Shown: in pieces, positions 7,483 to 15,614 of the stretch
Position numbering within the stretch: the stretch's first letter is position 1
Layout of the letters: the number at the start of each line of letters is the position of its first letter
IMG/VR virus record: IMGVR_UViG_3300050120_000213
Location: 35,511-99,510 of that record
Source of the DNA: a virus
Reading direction: 5' to 3' (one strand)
DNA length: 64,000 bases
The notes under the pieces: model-generated
Told to the model about the DNA's origin: nothing
Database searches by the model: none
The model's input: the letters and a program-made list of their open reading frames with translations, nothing else
Made by a program: the position numbers and the translations under genes

Positions 7483-7971
7483 TTAGCGCTTGGTGCTGCC
7501 GCTCCACCACAGCCATTTGTCTTGTGTTGGGGTAGGCACAACGGGGGGTGCTTTTACTGTTGAGGCAGTTTCTGCTACTTTTGCAGACAAATAATCAGTT
7601 TTTGCTGAATTGATCTTAGCTTCCTTTAAAGCGTCTTGAGCAACAGCCTGGGCCTTATCTACAGTAGCGGCGTGCTTATCAACCTTACTCGATAAGCCAC
7701 CAACCTTTTCCGTTAGGGCTGTCACAGCTAGACTTAGGGTATCCAGTTCCCTATCGGACCTCGATAATTCTTGCTGGCTATGGGCATCCTGATCACTCAA
7801 ACGCTTCTCATAATCTGAGCGTAAATCTGAAATCGTCTTGGCATTGTGTTGTTCTGTTATAGACGCTCCTGTGTATAGGCCGGTGATACCGCTACACAGA
7901 CCAGACATCACGATCACAGTAACCCATAGCCATGGGCGGCAATCCAGAGTCTTAGTGGAAGGGGTAGACAT
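7483..7971 (-). CDS. Inner spanin (Rz-like) candidate
   Basis: The 162-residue protein has one transmembrane segment at about residues 13-35 (WLWVTVIVMSGLCSGITGLY), then a long heptad-rich coiled coil (about 40-135) and a short proline-rich tail. An N-in membrane anchor with a periplasmic coiled coil is the layout of inner spanins, which fuse the inner and outer membranes at the end of lysis. No outer spanin lipoprotein overlaps it. AAGGAA lies 6 nt before the ATG. Confidence 0.6.
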   Translation of the reverse strand: MSTPSTKTLDCRPWLWVTVIVMSGLCSGITGLYTGASITEQHNAKTISDLRSDYEKRLSDQDAHSQQELSRSDRELDTLSLAVTALTEKVGGLSSKVDKHAATVDKAQAVAQDALKEAKINSAKTDYLSAKVAETASTVKAPPVVPTPTQDKWLWWSGSTKR

Positions 7972-7984
7972 AGGGGGTTCCTTG

Positions 7985-8140
7985 TTACCGAAGCACGTCT
8001 AACAAACGAAGTATCATCGGCAAATTAAAATTATGGGTTTCAGCAGCGAAAAATAAATGTAGCCCATTCGCTGCAAAGAGAAACAGTATAAATAGGGTTA
8101 CCACCCAGCATTCTTTACACTCACGTATAAATTGTCTCAT
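7985..8140 (-). CDS. Small membrane protein, holin candidate, 51 aa
   Basis: MRQFIRECKECWVVTLFILF continues LFAANGLHLFFA, a hydrophobic segment of about 20 residues flanked by charged ends. Its ATG overlaps the stop of the XhlA-like gene (ATGA) and it precedes the spanin and endolysin genes, so it is a good holin or antiholin candidate. Assignment is by position and membrane prediction. Confidence 0.6.
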   Translation of the reverse strand: MRQFIRECKECWVVTLFILFLFAANGLHLFFAAETHNFNLPMILRLLDVLR

Positions 8141-8337
8141 TTCAAACCCAAATGGCCGATTAAGGAAATGATTACCGAAGTCAAGATGATTCCGGTTAAT
8201 CCGTATGTAATAAGCTTTACGGGGATGAATTCTTCGCGGGTGACTAGCGTATCAACGGTATTGGACAAATTCTCATAATTCGCTTCCAACGTTGCTAGTC
8301 TTTCTCGCTCGCTCGGTTGCTGCTGGTACCCAGGCAC
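8137..8337 (-). CDS. XhlA-like membrane protein, 66 aa
   Basis: A soluble helical N-terminus (SERERLATLEANYENLSNTV) is followed by a C-terminal membrane segment (about 43-63). This is the layout of hemolysin XhlA-type phage lysis proteins. I prefer GTG 8337 because AGGGG lies 7 nt upstream; a TTG at 8343 is also possible. It is the first gene of the lysis cassette. Confidence 0.55.
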   Translation of the reverse strand: MPGYQQQPSERERLATLEANYENLSNTVDTLVTREEFIPVKLITYGLTGIILTSVIISLIGHLGLK

Positions 8338-8389
8338 GGTCAAACCCCTATAAAAATAATGAATTCTTTTGCAAAAAACTCCCTTCTAA

Positions 8390-9739
8390 TTACGCACCAA
8401 TTCCCGTGTACTCGATGAAATACAAGGCATAAAAAGGCGGAAGAATGCTAAAAGGGGTACCAGAACCTACTGCCCCTGAACTAGCAGTTATCCCTGTCCC
8501 AGAAAACGTAGTTTGGGTACCCCCCGCGCTTTGCTGAACGGCATTCGGCCCTGGGGAACCTTGCCCGATACCCGCCGCACCTGCCGATAAGTGAGCGTGT
8601 GTAGGGTCAGAAATAAAAATTGGGTGATTATGCGACGCCATATTCGCTAAACTCAGCGCTGCTGTGCTAGATCCCCCCGTCTGATTAAGGGTAAAGGTTG
8701 TGCCAGCCCCAATCGGCACCTTACCACGGTAATCCCCCGTACCATTGGTCCCGTCAGCAAGTTGCCAACCCGGTCCCCATACCGCTGCAATGTTAGCGAT
8801 AATGCCGTGCCACAGCTTTACTTCACCCACCTTGTACACATTCTGCAATTGCTGTCCGGTCACGACTTGGGTACTGGCGCTGTTCACTGCCCCATTTGCC
8901 GCCGTAACCGTTTCTAGCGCAGAACCCCCCACGTTTGTAACCTTGACCCCACCATTGGCTTCCAAGGTCAATGTAGCTGCCCCAGAAGTCGGGGACGCCA
9001 CAACGGGGGTATTCAACTGTGATGCGGCAAACGCTTGGGTTGATAATCCGGCTAGCTGAGCGTAGTTGGTATTGGCTTGGCCCAGTGTGATGGCCTGATT
9101 GCTGGCAGTGGCCGCCGCTGTTTGCGTTGCGCCGCCCGAACTATACAACAACACGTAGCTAGCCAGTGCCGCATCAAAAGTCATACAGCTAAACGCGACA
9201 ACCTCCCCGCCTTGCAAAGCGCTACGGGCTTTACCCAGCAGTGGGTAAGTAGAGCCACCATTAACCACCACCGTGGAAAACGTGGTGTTGGGGTTAGCCG
9301 CCAGAAAGTAGATCAATGCCCCAGGCACCGGAGTGGACAACGAGGTGGGGTTTAGCGTAATGGCGTACGCGTTAGCTGAACCCGTATCCACGGCGTAATT
9401 AAGCGTGTTTTGCTGAACTTGCTGCTGCTGAGTCAAGTTAGCCATAGCCCCACCAGTTGGGCCGCAAAATACCCTATCCCCGGACGCCCATGCCAACGCG
9501 GTCGTATTTTCCTGCCCACGCAAAATCGTGCACACGTCCCCCCCGCGGGAGGTCACATAAACAATCTCGAATTCCAACCCCGTCAACACGTCGTTGAACG
9601 TCATACGGAAAAACTGCCCTGCAGCGGGGTTAGGAAAGGTTGCCCCTGTGCCGGATAACAGTGTTACGGACACCGCAGTTGGGCTAATACCCGAGGCAAT
9701 TGTCGTTTGATCATTATTGCCATAGATCTCCAAAGCCAT
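8390..9739 (-). CDS. Tail fibre / collar-domain protein
   Basis: The 449-residue protein begins with a baseplate-attachment type domain (MALEIYGNNDQTTIASGISP, then TGLEFEIVYVTSR and ILRGQENTTALAW). A repetitive middle and a C-terminal collar-like domain follow (WQLADGTNGTGDYRGKVPIG, ASHNHPIFISDPTHAHL, FSILPPFYALYFIEY). The HNHP/HAH histidines are typical of metal-binding fibre tips. It follows the baseplate genes and would mediate host binding. GGGGG precedes the chosen ATG. Confidence 0.8.
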   Translation of the reverse strand: MALEIYGNNDQTTIASGISPTAVSVTLLSGTGATFPNPAAGQFFRMTFNDVLTGLEFEIVYVTSRGGDVCTILRGQENTTALAWASGDRVFCGPTGGAMANLTQQQQVQQNTLNYAVDTGSANAYAITLNPTSLSTPVPGALIYFLAANPNTTFSTVVVNGGSTYPLLGKARSALQGGEVVAFSCMTFDAALASYVLLYSSGGATQTAAATASNQAITLGQANTNYAQLAGLSTQAFAASQLNTPVVASPTSGAATLTLEANGGVKVTNVGGSALETVTAANGAVNSASTQVVTGQQLQNVYKVGEVKLWHGIIANIAAVWGPGWQLADGTNGTGDYRGKVPIGAGTTFTLNQTGGSSTAALSLANMASHNHPIFISDPTHAHLSAGAAGIGQGSPGPNAVQQSAGGTQTTFSGTGITASSGAVGSGTPFSILPPFYALYFIEYTGIGA

Positions 9740-9761
9740 CACAACCCCCTAGTATCTTTAT

Positions 9762-9797
9762 AAAAACCCTGCATTACCATTTCTAAAAAATGCAGGG
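9762..9797 (-). terminator. Intrinsic terminator
   Basis: On the minus strand CCCTGCATT and AATGCAGGG form a 9-bp stem followed by TTTTT. It separates the tail fibre gene from the baseplate genes. Confidence 0.8.
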
Positions 9798-9828
9798 GGT
9801 GCCTATTATTTTTTCGGCGGTTGGAATC

Positions 9829-10479
9829 TTAAAGTGTAACGGTGTACGTGTATTGAAAGGGCAAATTCAACGCCTGAGATTGCAGGGCGGCTTGAAAAAT
9901 GGTGGGCAACTGAGACGAAGGCTGTGAAGCAATATACGCGGTTAAATCAATCGTGATCGCCCTAGACCCACCATAAGTGACGCTAATCAAATACGTCTGA
10001 TCAATACCCGGGTCGGTGCCATTTAGTCCATTTAAAAACCGCAACACCCGGCGCTTTAACCACGCGGGATTGAAAATCCTCCCATCGCCTTTGTACAAGT
10101 TCCACGTCAAAATACGCTTAAAAATATCATCTGATGTGGCGATTGTGGTAACAGACCCGAGAGACTTCAGCGTGTCATACGGCACGGTGTCGTAAGGGGT
10201 GCTGTCATACCCCCCAACCACCTTCAAATTGCTAAACGACAGTACAGGCCGGTCTACCCCGTAGATCCCCTTAGCCACCCAATCTAACACCGGGCCAACG
10301 ATTAAGTCGCTGGTGTATATCGGTAAATTGAGCGCATTAAACGTGTTGAGAATCTGCTGGGCCAGGGTGTTGTACGATGCCACAAATGCCTGCAAATCCA
10401 CATCATCGTTGTACTGCCAGTACAGATAGCTGGGGATGACCTGCTGCACAGTAGTCGGAGCGGTCGGCAAGCTGGTCAT
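9829..10479 (-). CDS. Baseplate wedge protein, gpI-like
   Basis: The 216-residue protein lies directly after the baseplate J gene, with a 4-bp overlap, as tail protein I-like genes do in phages of this type. Features include IPSYLYWQYNDDVDLQAF and ILTWNLYKGDGRIFNPAWL, the latter common in DUF2612-type baseplate proteins. It probably joins the wedge to the tail fibre. Confidence 0.65.
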   Translation of the reverse strand: MTSLPTAPTTVQQVIPSYLYWQYNDDVDLQAFVASYNTLAQQILNTFNALNLPIYTSDLIVGPVLDWVAKGIYGVDRPVLSFSNLKVVGGYDSTPYDTVPYDTLKSLGSVTTIATSDDIFKRILTWNLYKGDGRIFNPAWLKRRVLRFLNGLNGTDPGIDQTYLISVTYGGSRAITIDLTAYIASQPSSQLPTIFQAALQSQALNLPFQYTYTVTL

Positions 10480-11900
10480 AGCTGCACCACGCTAATAGCT
10501 GCAGCCGTGGTAGAAAACGAGGATTCTAGGTCACCCACAATAATGTCGGTACCAGATTCCGGGGCCGTGATAACACCATTGACCGTTACAAGGAAGGTCA
10601 AGCTGATCAACAGTTGGGCTGGCAGAATGCTCGCCACCGCCGTCTGGAATATGCCCTGCAAATCCAACAAGTTTAGCGGCTGGCCCACCGTGATGTTATT
10701 GATATACGCAACCATCGCGGGCTGAGCTAACGAGGCCACCGCAGCAGGGGCCACAAAATTACTGGAAATAGTGTTCCACGTCGCAGTCAATCCCACGACT
10801 TGCTGGGGTGGATTAACAAACGGCACGGTGTAGGTGTTGGGGTAATCGTTTATGCTGACAGTGATATTCCGCAAGTTCGGGGTTACAACCCCACCACTCA
10901 CATACGCCCCGAAACTTGTAGTGTTCTCCCCAACGCTAAAGGACGTCAGAGACAACACAGTGATTGTCAGATTGACGCCATTCAAGGCGGTCATACCAAC
11001 AATGCCGTTGATTTGAATCACCTGACCGGTAGCGAACCCGTGGGTTATGTTGGTGGTCACCACCCCAGGGTTTGCTTGGGTGATGTTAGACACCGTGAGG
11101 GTGGATCCCACCAAATTCGAGATGTCACCTATCCCCGTAAATATGGCGAACGCCACCTGATAGGGATCCCCACCACCGACAATCACTTCCCACTGACCAG
11201 TCTTCTGTAAGACTGACACAAGGTTAGGTTGCACTCCAGGCACGGCCTGAATGGCGGTACGTAGGGTCGTAGCCATGCCTTGGCATTGAGCTAACCCGGC
11301 TTGTACCACTCGGGCTTGGTAGGCTTCAATACTTTCCCCACTTGACCCAGGTACCCCAGCAATCGGGTTGGTTACCGTCAACGTGATGCCAGCAGGCACC
11401 GAACTTTTGATTTGTACCACAGTGTTGGCGGGAACCGCGAATGACCCGGACAAGATAGCTAAGCAAAAAACTGCCCCAGTTTGCCCAGAACTCGCAATAA
11501 TGGCCGCATCCTGCACAACGTACTGGTAAGAGCCGTCACTAACGGTAAAACCTTTTGATATAACAAAGCCAGCGGGGCCAGTAAAAATGACGTTCACGCC
11601 GGTATTAAACCCAACCCCCTGGGGGATTCCTGCCTGTTGACCGAGCTGAGTCAGGATAAACGGGTTAGCCGAGGTGGGGGAGACCGAATTAATTGTCTCA
11701 ACAAACGCAGCATCACAGAGCGCAAGCGCCCCTACATCGGTGCTGCTGATGTCTTCGATCAGCGTACCCGGTAAATTGGCGGTGTATCCAGGGTTAGAAG
11801 CGGCAACGTTAGCCAACAGTTGTGCCAACAAACTGGTCGGACTCTGGGGTTGCACACCAGCAGGTGTCATTACGATAGGGATCGTGCTCGGTGTGCTCAT
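10476..11900 (-). CDS. Baseplate J-like protein with inserted Ig-like domain
   Basis: The 474-residue protein has the baseplate J pattern: TLIEDISSTDVGALALCD near the start and GESIEAYQARVVQAGLAQ in the middle. These proteins form the wedge ring of contractile tails. At about residues 265-340 it carries a beta-rich insert (VVTTNITHGFATGQVIQING, LTSFSVGENTTSF) that recurs in three other virion proteins here. The ATG at 11900 is chosen by analogy; a TTG at 11930 is possible. Confidence 0.85.
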   Translation of the reverse strand: MSTPSTIPIVMTPAGVQPQSPTSLLAQLLANVAASNPGYTANLPGTLIEDISSTDVGALALCDAAFVETINSVSPTSANPFILTQLGQQAGIPQGVGFNTGVNVIFTGPAGFVISKGFTVSDGSYQYVVQDAAIIASSGQTGAVFCLAILSGSFAVPANTVVQIKSSVPAGITLTVTNPIAGVPGSSGESIEAYQARVVQAGLAQCQGMATTLRTAIQAVPGVQPNLVSVLQKTGQWEVIVGGGDPYQVAFAIFTGIGDISNLVGSTLTVSNITQANPGVVTTNITHGFATGQVIQINGIVGMTALNGVNLTITVLSLTSFSVGENTTSFGAYVSGGVVTPNLRNITVSINDYPNTYTVPFVNPPQQVVGLTATWNTISSNFVAPAAVASLAQPAMVAYINNITVGQPLNLLDLQGIFQTAVASILPAQLLISLTFLVTVNGVITAPESGTDIIVGDLESSFSTTAAAISVVQL

Positions 11901-11975
11901 TAAGATGGCCCGATAGTTATGGTCTTCCAAGTGTTAGGAGCATAACATTTACGGCATCTCGTCTGGAAGCCCCGC

Positions 11976-11990
11976 TGCAATTGATTGCAA
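11976..11990 (-). repeat. Dyad repeat copy 5 (TG centre)
   Basis: TGCAATTGATTGCAA, 4 bp after the stop of the 11995 gene. Confidence 0.9.
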
Positions 11991-11994
11991 ACGC

Positions 11995-12336
11995 CTATCC
12001 CGGAATAACGGCGTTGAACGTAGTACCGTTAAACATCAATATTTGGATGTTATACGTGGGAGTTGGGGACGCCACTTTGCTAATGATCAAGCTGGCGAAG
12101 TACTGTTGAAATTGTGCCTGTACTTGGGACACGTACCAATCGGGAAATATTTGCTGAATTACGGACTGGACTGCGGGGATGCCCCAGTTGGCGTAGAACG
12201 GGCTTTCCCCCGTCACCAGCTTAAGGACTTGGATAAGCTGGGTGATGTACACGTACTCATTGCTGCCCTGGGCGTCCGTTTGGACTATTTGCCACGTGGG
12301 CACGCCATTCACAAGGGATCTTCCATATACGCGCAT
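11995..12336 (-). CDS. Baseplate protein (gp25-like position)
   Basis: The 113-residue protein (MRVYGRSLVNGVPTWQIVQT...) includes EYVYITQLIQVLKLVTGESP, similar to small wedge proteins found next to baseplate J in Pam3- and Bcep781-like phages. It probably connects the wedge to the tube end. GGTGAG precedes the start. The exact wedge subunit is not certain. Confidence 0.6.
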   Translation of the reverse strand: MRVYGRSLVNGVPTWQIVQTDAQGSNEYVYITQLIQVLKLVTGESPFYANWGIPAVQSVIQQIFPDWYVSQVQAQFQQYFASLIISKVASPTPTYNIQILMFNGTTFNAVIPG

Positions 12337-12366
12337 AGTGGCTCACCAAATCTTGGTTAGGTACTT

Positions 12367-12382
12367 TTGCAATCAATTGCAA
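12367..12382 (+). repeat. Dyad repeat copy 6 (CA centre)
   Basis: TTGCAATCAATTGCAA, abutting the stop codon of the baseplate plug gene. Confidence 0.95.
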
Positions 12383-12871
12383 TCAGGGGTTGACGGCGAA
12401 CATACCACTGTCAGGCAAGTAGATAAAAGTGCTATTAAAGTACCCTGCTGTCATGCTCTGGTTATAAATCACCGACCCACCCACAGAAGACGGGTCCAAT
12501 TCCGCTGGAAGTTGATAGCTGAATTGCGTGTTAGTTAGGATCGAGCAATTAAACGCCCCGTTGTACCCAGAAGGAGTTGCCCCAGAAATCACCAGGGGCA
12601 CAATAGTACCGATCCTAAACGTGTGGGGCACAGTCGTAGTCGCCACCGCAATATTAGCGTTAGCTGTAATCGAGCTTATAACATACCCTAGGGTGGACCC
12701 AATCAATGGCCTGCTGACTATTAGCGTTCCCGCCACAGAGTAAATATTGACGTAATATCGCGCCCCAAACAAATTCCAGGTAACCACCACGTTATAAAGC
12801 TGGTTGTCGAACGTGGCTGGAAACTGAAAATTCTGGTTTACCGAGGGAGTAAAAGGCGTGAAAGTAGTCAT
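12383..12871 (-). CDS. Baseplate plug-like protein with inserted Ig-like domain
   Basis: The 162-residue protein has VVVTWNLFGARYYVNIYSVA followed by LIVSRPLIGS, the signature of the Pam3 gp18-like baseplate plug family. At about residues 62-140 it carries the same beta-rich insert seen in the sheath, decoration and baseplate J proteins (GATPSGYNGAFNCSILTNTQ). It overlaps the upstream gene by 4 bp. Confidence 0.7.
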   Translation of the reverse strand: MTTFTPFTPSVNQNFQFPATFDNQLYNVVVTWNLFGARYYVNIYSVAGTLIVSRPLIGSTLGYVISSITANANIAVATTTVPHTFRIGTIVPLVISGATPSGYNGAFNCSILTNTQFSYQLPAELDPSSVGGSVIYNQSMTAGYFNSTFIYLPDSGMFAVNP

Positions 12872-13620
12872 ATTATGCTGCTCACTGAACCAATAGCTGA
12901 CGACACAGTTGAACTCGCGGACCCAACCAAACCACTCACAGTGGAGGTGATGCTACCCGCCGCGCCTGTTACGGCGCTAGTGACTGTCGAAGCCAGCCCA
13001 GACCACGAGGGGGTTAGGGACGTCGGCAGACCGCCAGCAATCTTATTCATTAACGAATTATAGACTTGCTGGGCTTGATTAAGCGTCACCAGGGGTTGCA
13101 CAAAATCAAACTGCCACGTGTGCTGTACCTGTTTCGAATCGCCGCCCGACACGTCGCGCACGCTCACCAACAAGCAGTTGGTCCAAATCTGTGACGGGGT
13201 AGCAATCGTATATGTTCCACCAGCGGCGTTATGTTGCAACAACGTTTGTTGCAGGACGGTCAGGGTGGCGAGCTTCGTTGTGTAACCCCCGCTAGCTTGC
13301 ACGGGGCAGTCCATCAACATGGAAACCGTCAAAGGCTGGGCAATGATCGCGTTGCCAGCCACCGCCTGATTAGCAAACGGGTACGTGGCAACTTGATTTG
13401 ATATCAAAGTCGTGCCCGGTAGTGGTTTCCAGTGTGCAAAAAACTGATCTAAGTCAGGCACGCCATTACCACTGAGTAGCCCCAACGTGAAATTGGCGGC
13501 CTCGGTAATAGCTACGATAGGCAGCATTTGCCCCGGGATCTGCGACGCAATCCCATTCACCATGATAATTGGGGAAATCTGATACCCCAACTTGAAGATT
13601 TCCATCCCTAGTGAACTCAT
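12868..13620 (-). CDS. Baseplate/tail structural protein, 250 aa
   Basis: This protein sits between the spike and plug genes, where Bcep781/Pam3-type phages encode a baseplate ring protein. The middle contains VSMLMDCPVQASGGYTTKLA and QVQHTWQFDFVQPLVTLNQA, typical of that family. The C-terminus is low complexity, rich in Ser, Gly and Thr. Probable role: ring or adaptor of the baseplate. Confidence 0.6.
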   Translation of the reverse strand: MSSLGMEIFKLGYQISPIIMVNGIASQIPGQMLPIVAITEAANFTLGLLSGNGVPDLDQFFAHWKPLPGTTLISNQVATYPFANQAVAGNAIIAQPLTVSMLMDCPVQASGGYTTKLATLTVLQQTLLQHNAAGGTYTIATPSQIWTNCLLVSVRDVSGGDSKQVQHTWQFDFVQPLVTLNQAQQVYNSLMNKIAGGLPTSLTPSWSGLASTVTSAVTGAAGSITSTVSGLVGSASSTVSSAIGSVSSII

Positions 13621-13637
13621 TCCTGCCCCTAGCTAAA

Positions 13638-13652
13638 TTGCAATTGATTGCA
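13638..13652 (-). repeat. Dyad repeat copy 7 (TG centre)
   Basis: TTGCAATTGATTGCA, abutting the stop codon of the spike gene. Confidence 0.9.
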
Positions 13653-14384
13653 CTACGTTCCTGCTACTGGTGCACTGGTATCTGTACCCGGTGCCGAGGA
13701 AACATGTACGTGATCGATTAGGGAAATCCCCCCAGCAATCACATCTCCTATCACCGTAAGTGGGCCATTTAATGAGGCGTTATAGGCGGTTGCCCCTTCG
13801 CCTTGACTAAGCTGCCCATCTAAAACAATGGAGGGCACTTTAAGCGTAACGGTAGAGGGGGCAGTCATCGTAATACTACTCCCGTCCATTGCTACCGAGG
13901 TACTACCAATCGTCGCCACAATCGAAGTCGGGTGTAGCACCACTGTAGCCCCACTCCCAGTATCACGAATCGTCACCCCATTAGGGGCATAGATTGTTAC
14001 TTGAGCCGGATCGACCGCTACCCAATTCTTATTGCCTAGGGGCATAAAGAAAATCGATTCTAAATTCCCAGGGGTGGAGAGATCAGGAATACCGCCACCT
14101 TGTCCACTGGTATATCCGAGTCGCGCATCACAGGGAATAACAACCCCGAGATCGGTAGCTTTAATCGGGTAGCGAACGTACTCAGGCCCAAACAGGGGAA
14201 TCGTCACGGTGGGCAGGGTATAAAGCCCACTAACATCAAAGGCCACTGTGATTAGAGCACCCTCTACTGCTATGACGTGGCAAGGCAGTGCTTTCCCCGT
14301 CAACTGCACGGCGTCCATAATCTGGGCCGTTACGCCTGCTGGCAAACTGCGAGCAAGCGGGGTTTTTAGATGGTCGGTTGCCAT
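13653..14384 (-). CDS. Baseplate spike (gpV-like)
   Basis: The 243-residue protein has an OB-like N-terminal part, then a beta-helical middle (TVTLKVPSIVLDGQLSQG) and an HxH motif near the C-terminus (LIDHVHVSSAPGTDTSAP). The HxH is typical of metal-capped spike tips of contractile tails. It pierces the outer membrane during infection. It overlaps the hub gene (TAATG). Confidence 0.8.
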   Translation of the reverse strand: MATDHLKTPLARSLPAGVTAQIMDAVQLTGKALPCHVIAVEGALITVAFDVSGLYTLPTVTIPLFGPEYVRYPIKATDLGVVIPCDARLGYTSGQGGGIPDLSTPGNLESIFFMPLGNKNWVAVDPAQVTIYAPNGVTIRDTGSGATVVLHPTSIVATIGSTSVAMDGSSITMTAPSTVTLKVPSIVLDGQLSQGEGATAYNASLNGPLTVIGDVIAGGISLIDHVHVSSAPGTDTSAPVAGT

Positions 14385-15607
14385 TATTGAGTAAACCCAT
14401 AAATGTTATTGCTGGCGTTCTTATAAACAAAAGGCAGCGCCGCCACGGGAGAAGTCGAAGCCTGCAAAAAAATTAAATCATACAATGTGCACCACGCAGT
14501 ACCGGAGGCATTACGACTGTCGCCAACGTGCCGCACGCTTTTTACAAAGAAAACCCCAGAAAACACGGACCCGTCTTTCTGGGTGCTGTTAAACGGGTTC
14601 GTGCCCGCCTGAGAAGCCGCGCCACCTGTAATGGTGCCTTGTGCTGGCGGTAGCTTGATGTAATCCCCAGCTTGAATATCAGCCCTTAACACCGTTGTAA
14701 CTTGTACCTCCCCTGGGGAATTCCAAGTCGGCTGCCCGATCATGTCTTGGAACGCAATGGGGATTGGCGTTGTCTGGGTGCTGTTATCATTAACGTAAAG
14801 AACCCCACCTTGTAGGAGGATACTTATCCCACCATACGTGGAATTCTGTGCCGTGAAATAGATGTTATTCGCTGGGGTAGGGCCAGCAATAATGGAAACG
14901 CTCACGTCGTTAATAAACTGTGCGAACTGCTGCAACGTCTGGAAATACCCGACCTTCGCAGCGCCTGAATTCCAAACCAGATTTGCATTTACTTCCCCCG
15001 CCACATTCAGTTGGGGAAATGCAGTGCTCAAAGTCGTGGTGATAGCCTGCATGATGGGCTGGCCTTGCTGCCAATTGAAAATCAAATTGGCCGGGGTATC
15101 GCCAGTTACCGGGATCAGACCAGCAGCCCCACCAGCAGCTTGGCTATAGGCTGTAGCTGATCCCCCCGGGATGATGTACGCACATAACGATTGCTCGGTG
15201 CCGATCCAGTTACCAAAAGCCCGTAAGATCTGCCCGCTAGTAATCAACCCTGTTTGTTGCGGGTTCGCCAACGGCAGGCCCTTCGCCATACCGGCTTCTA
15301 CCGATATAAATTTTCCATTCAGGTACGAAGCTTGATTGATCTGAGCCAGCGGCACGCCGTAAATCTTAACGTATGGGCTAGCCTTAGTATAAGGAATGTG
15401 CATAGCGGTTGTGGATATATCCACCTCCACACGCTGCGCAGCCAAGTTACTACCACCCACGGAAAACACCGTGGCTTGAGGATTTAGCGTGGTCCAAGTA
15501 CTAGCGTTTGGGTCGGAGCTAAGAGAGAACCCCACGTTTTGCACAGGGCTAGGCACCAGAATTTTTCCGGTGGAGGGGTCAACAACCTTGATTCGATAAT
15601 AACGCAT
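14384..15607 (-). CDS. Baseplate hub protein
   Basis: The 407-residue protein (MRYYRIKVVDPSTGKILVPS...) lies between the tape measure and spike genes. It has the sizes and segments seen in Mu gp44/P2 gpD-like hubs of this group: VEVDISTTAMHIPYTKASPY, VKIYGVPL, and a C-terminal GVFFVKSVRHVGDSRN. It should link the tube end to the spike. Confidence 0.65.
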   Translation of the reverse strand: MRYYRIKVVDPSTGKILVPSPVQNVGFSLSSDPNASTWTTLNPQATVFSVGGSNLAAQRVEVDISTTAMHIPYTKASPYVKIYGVPLAQINQASYLNGKFISVEAGMAKGLPLANPQQTGLITSGQILRAFGNWIGTEQSLCAYIIPGGSATAYSQAAGGAAGLIPVTGDTPANLIFNWQQGQPIMQAITTTLSTAFPQLNVAGEVNANLVWNSGAAKVGYFQTLQQFAQFINDVSVSIIAGPTPANNIYFTAQNSTYGGISILLQGGVLYVNDNSTQTTPIPIAFQDMIGQPTWNSPGEVQVTTVLRADIQAGDYIKLPPAQGTITGGAASQAGTNPFNSTQKDGSVFSGVFFVKSVRHVGDSRNASGTAWCTLYDLIFLQASTSPVAALPFVYKNASNNIYGFTQ

Positions 15608-15614
15608 AGTGTTT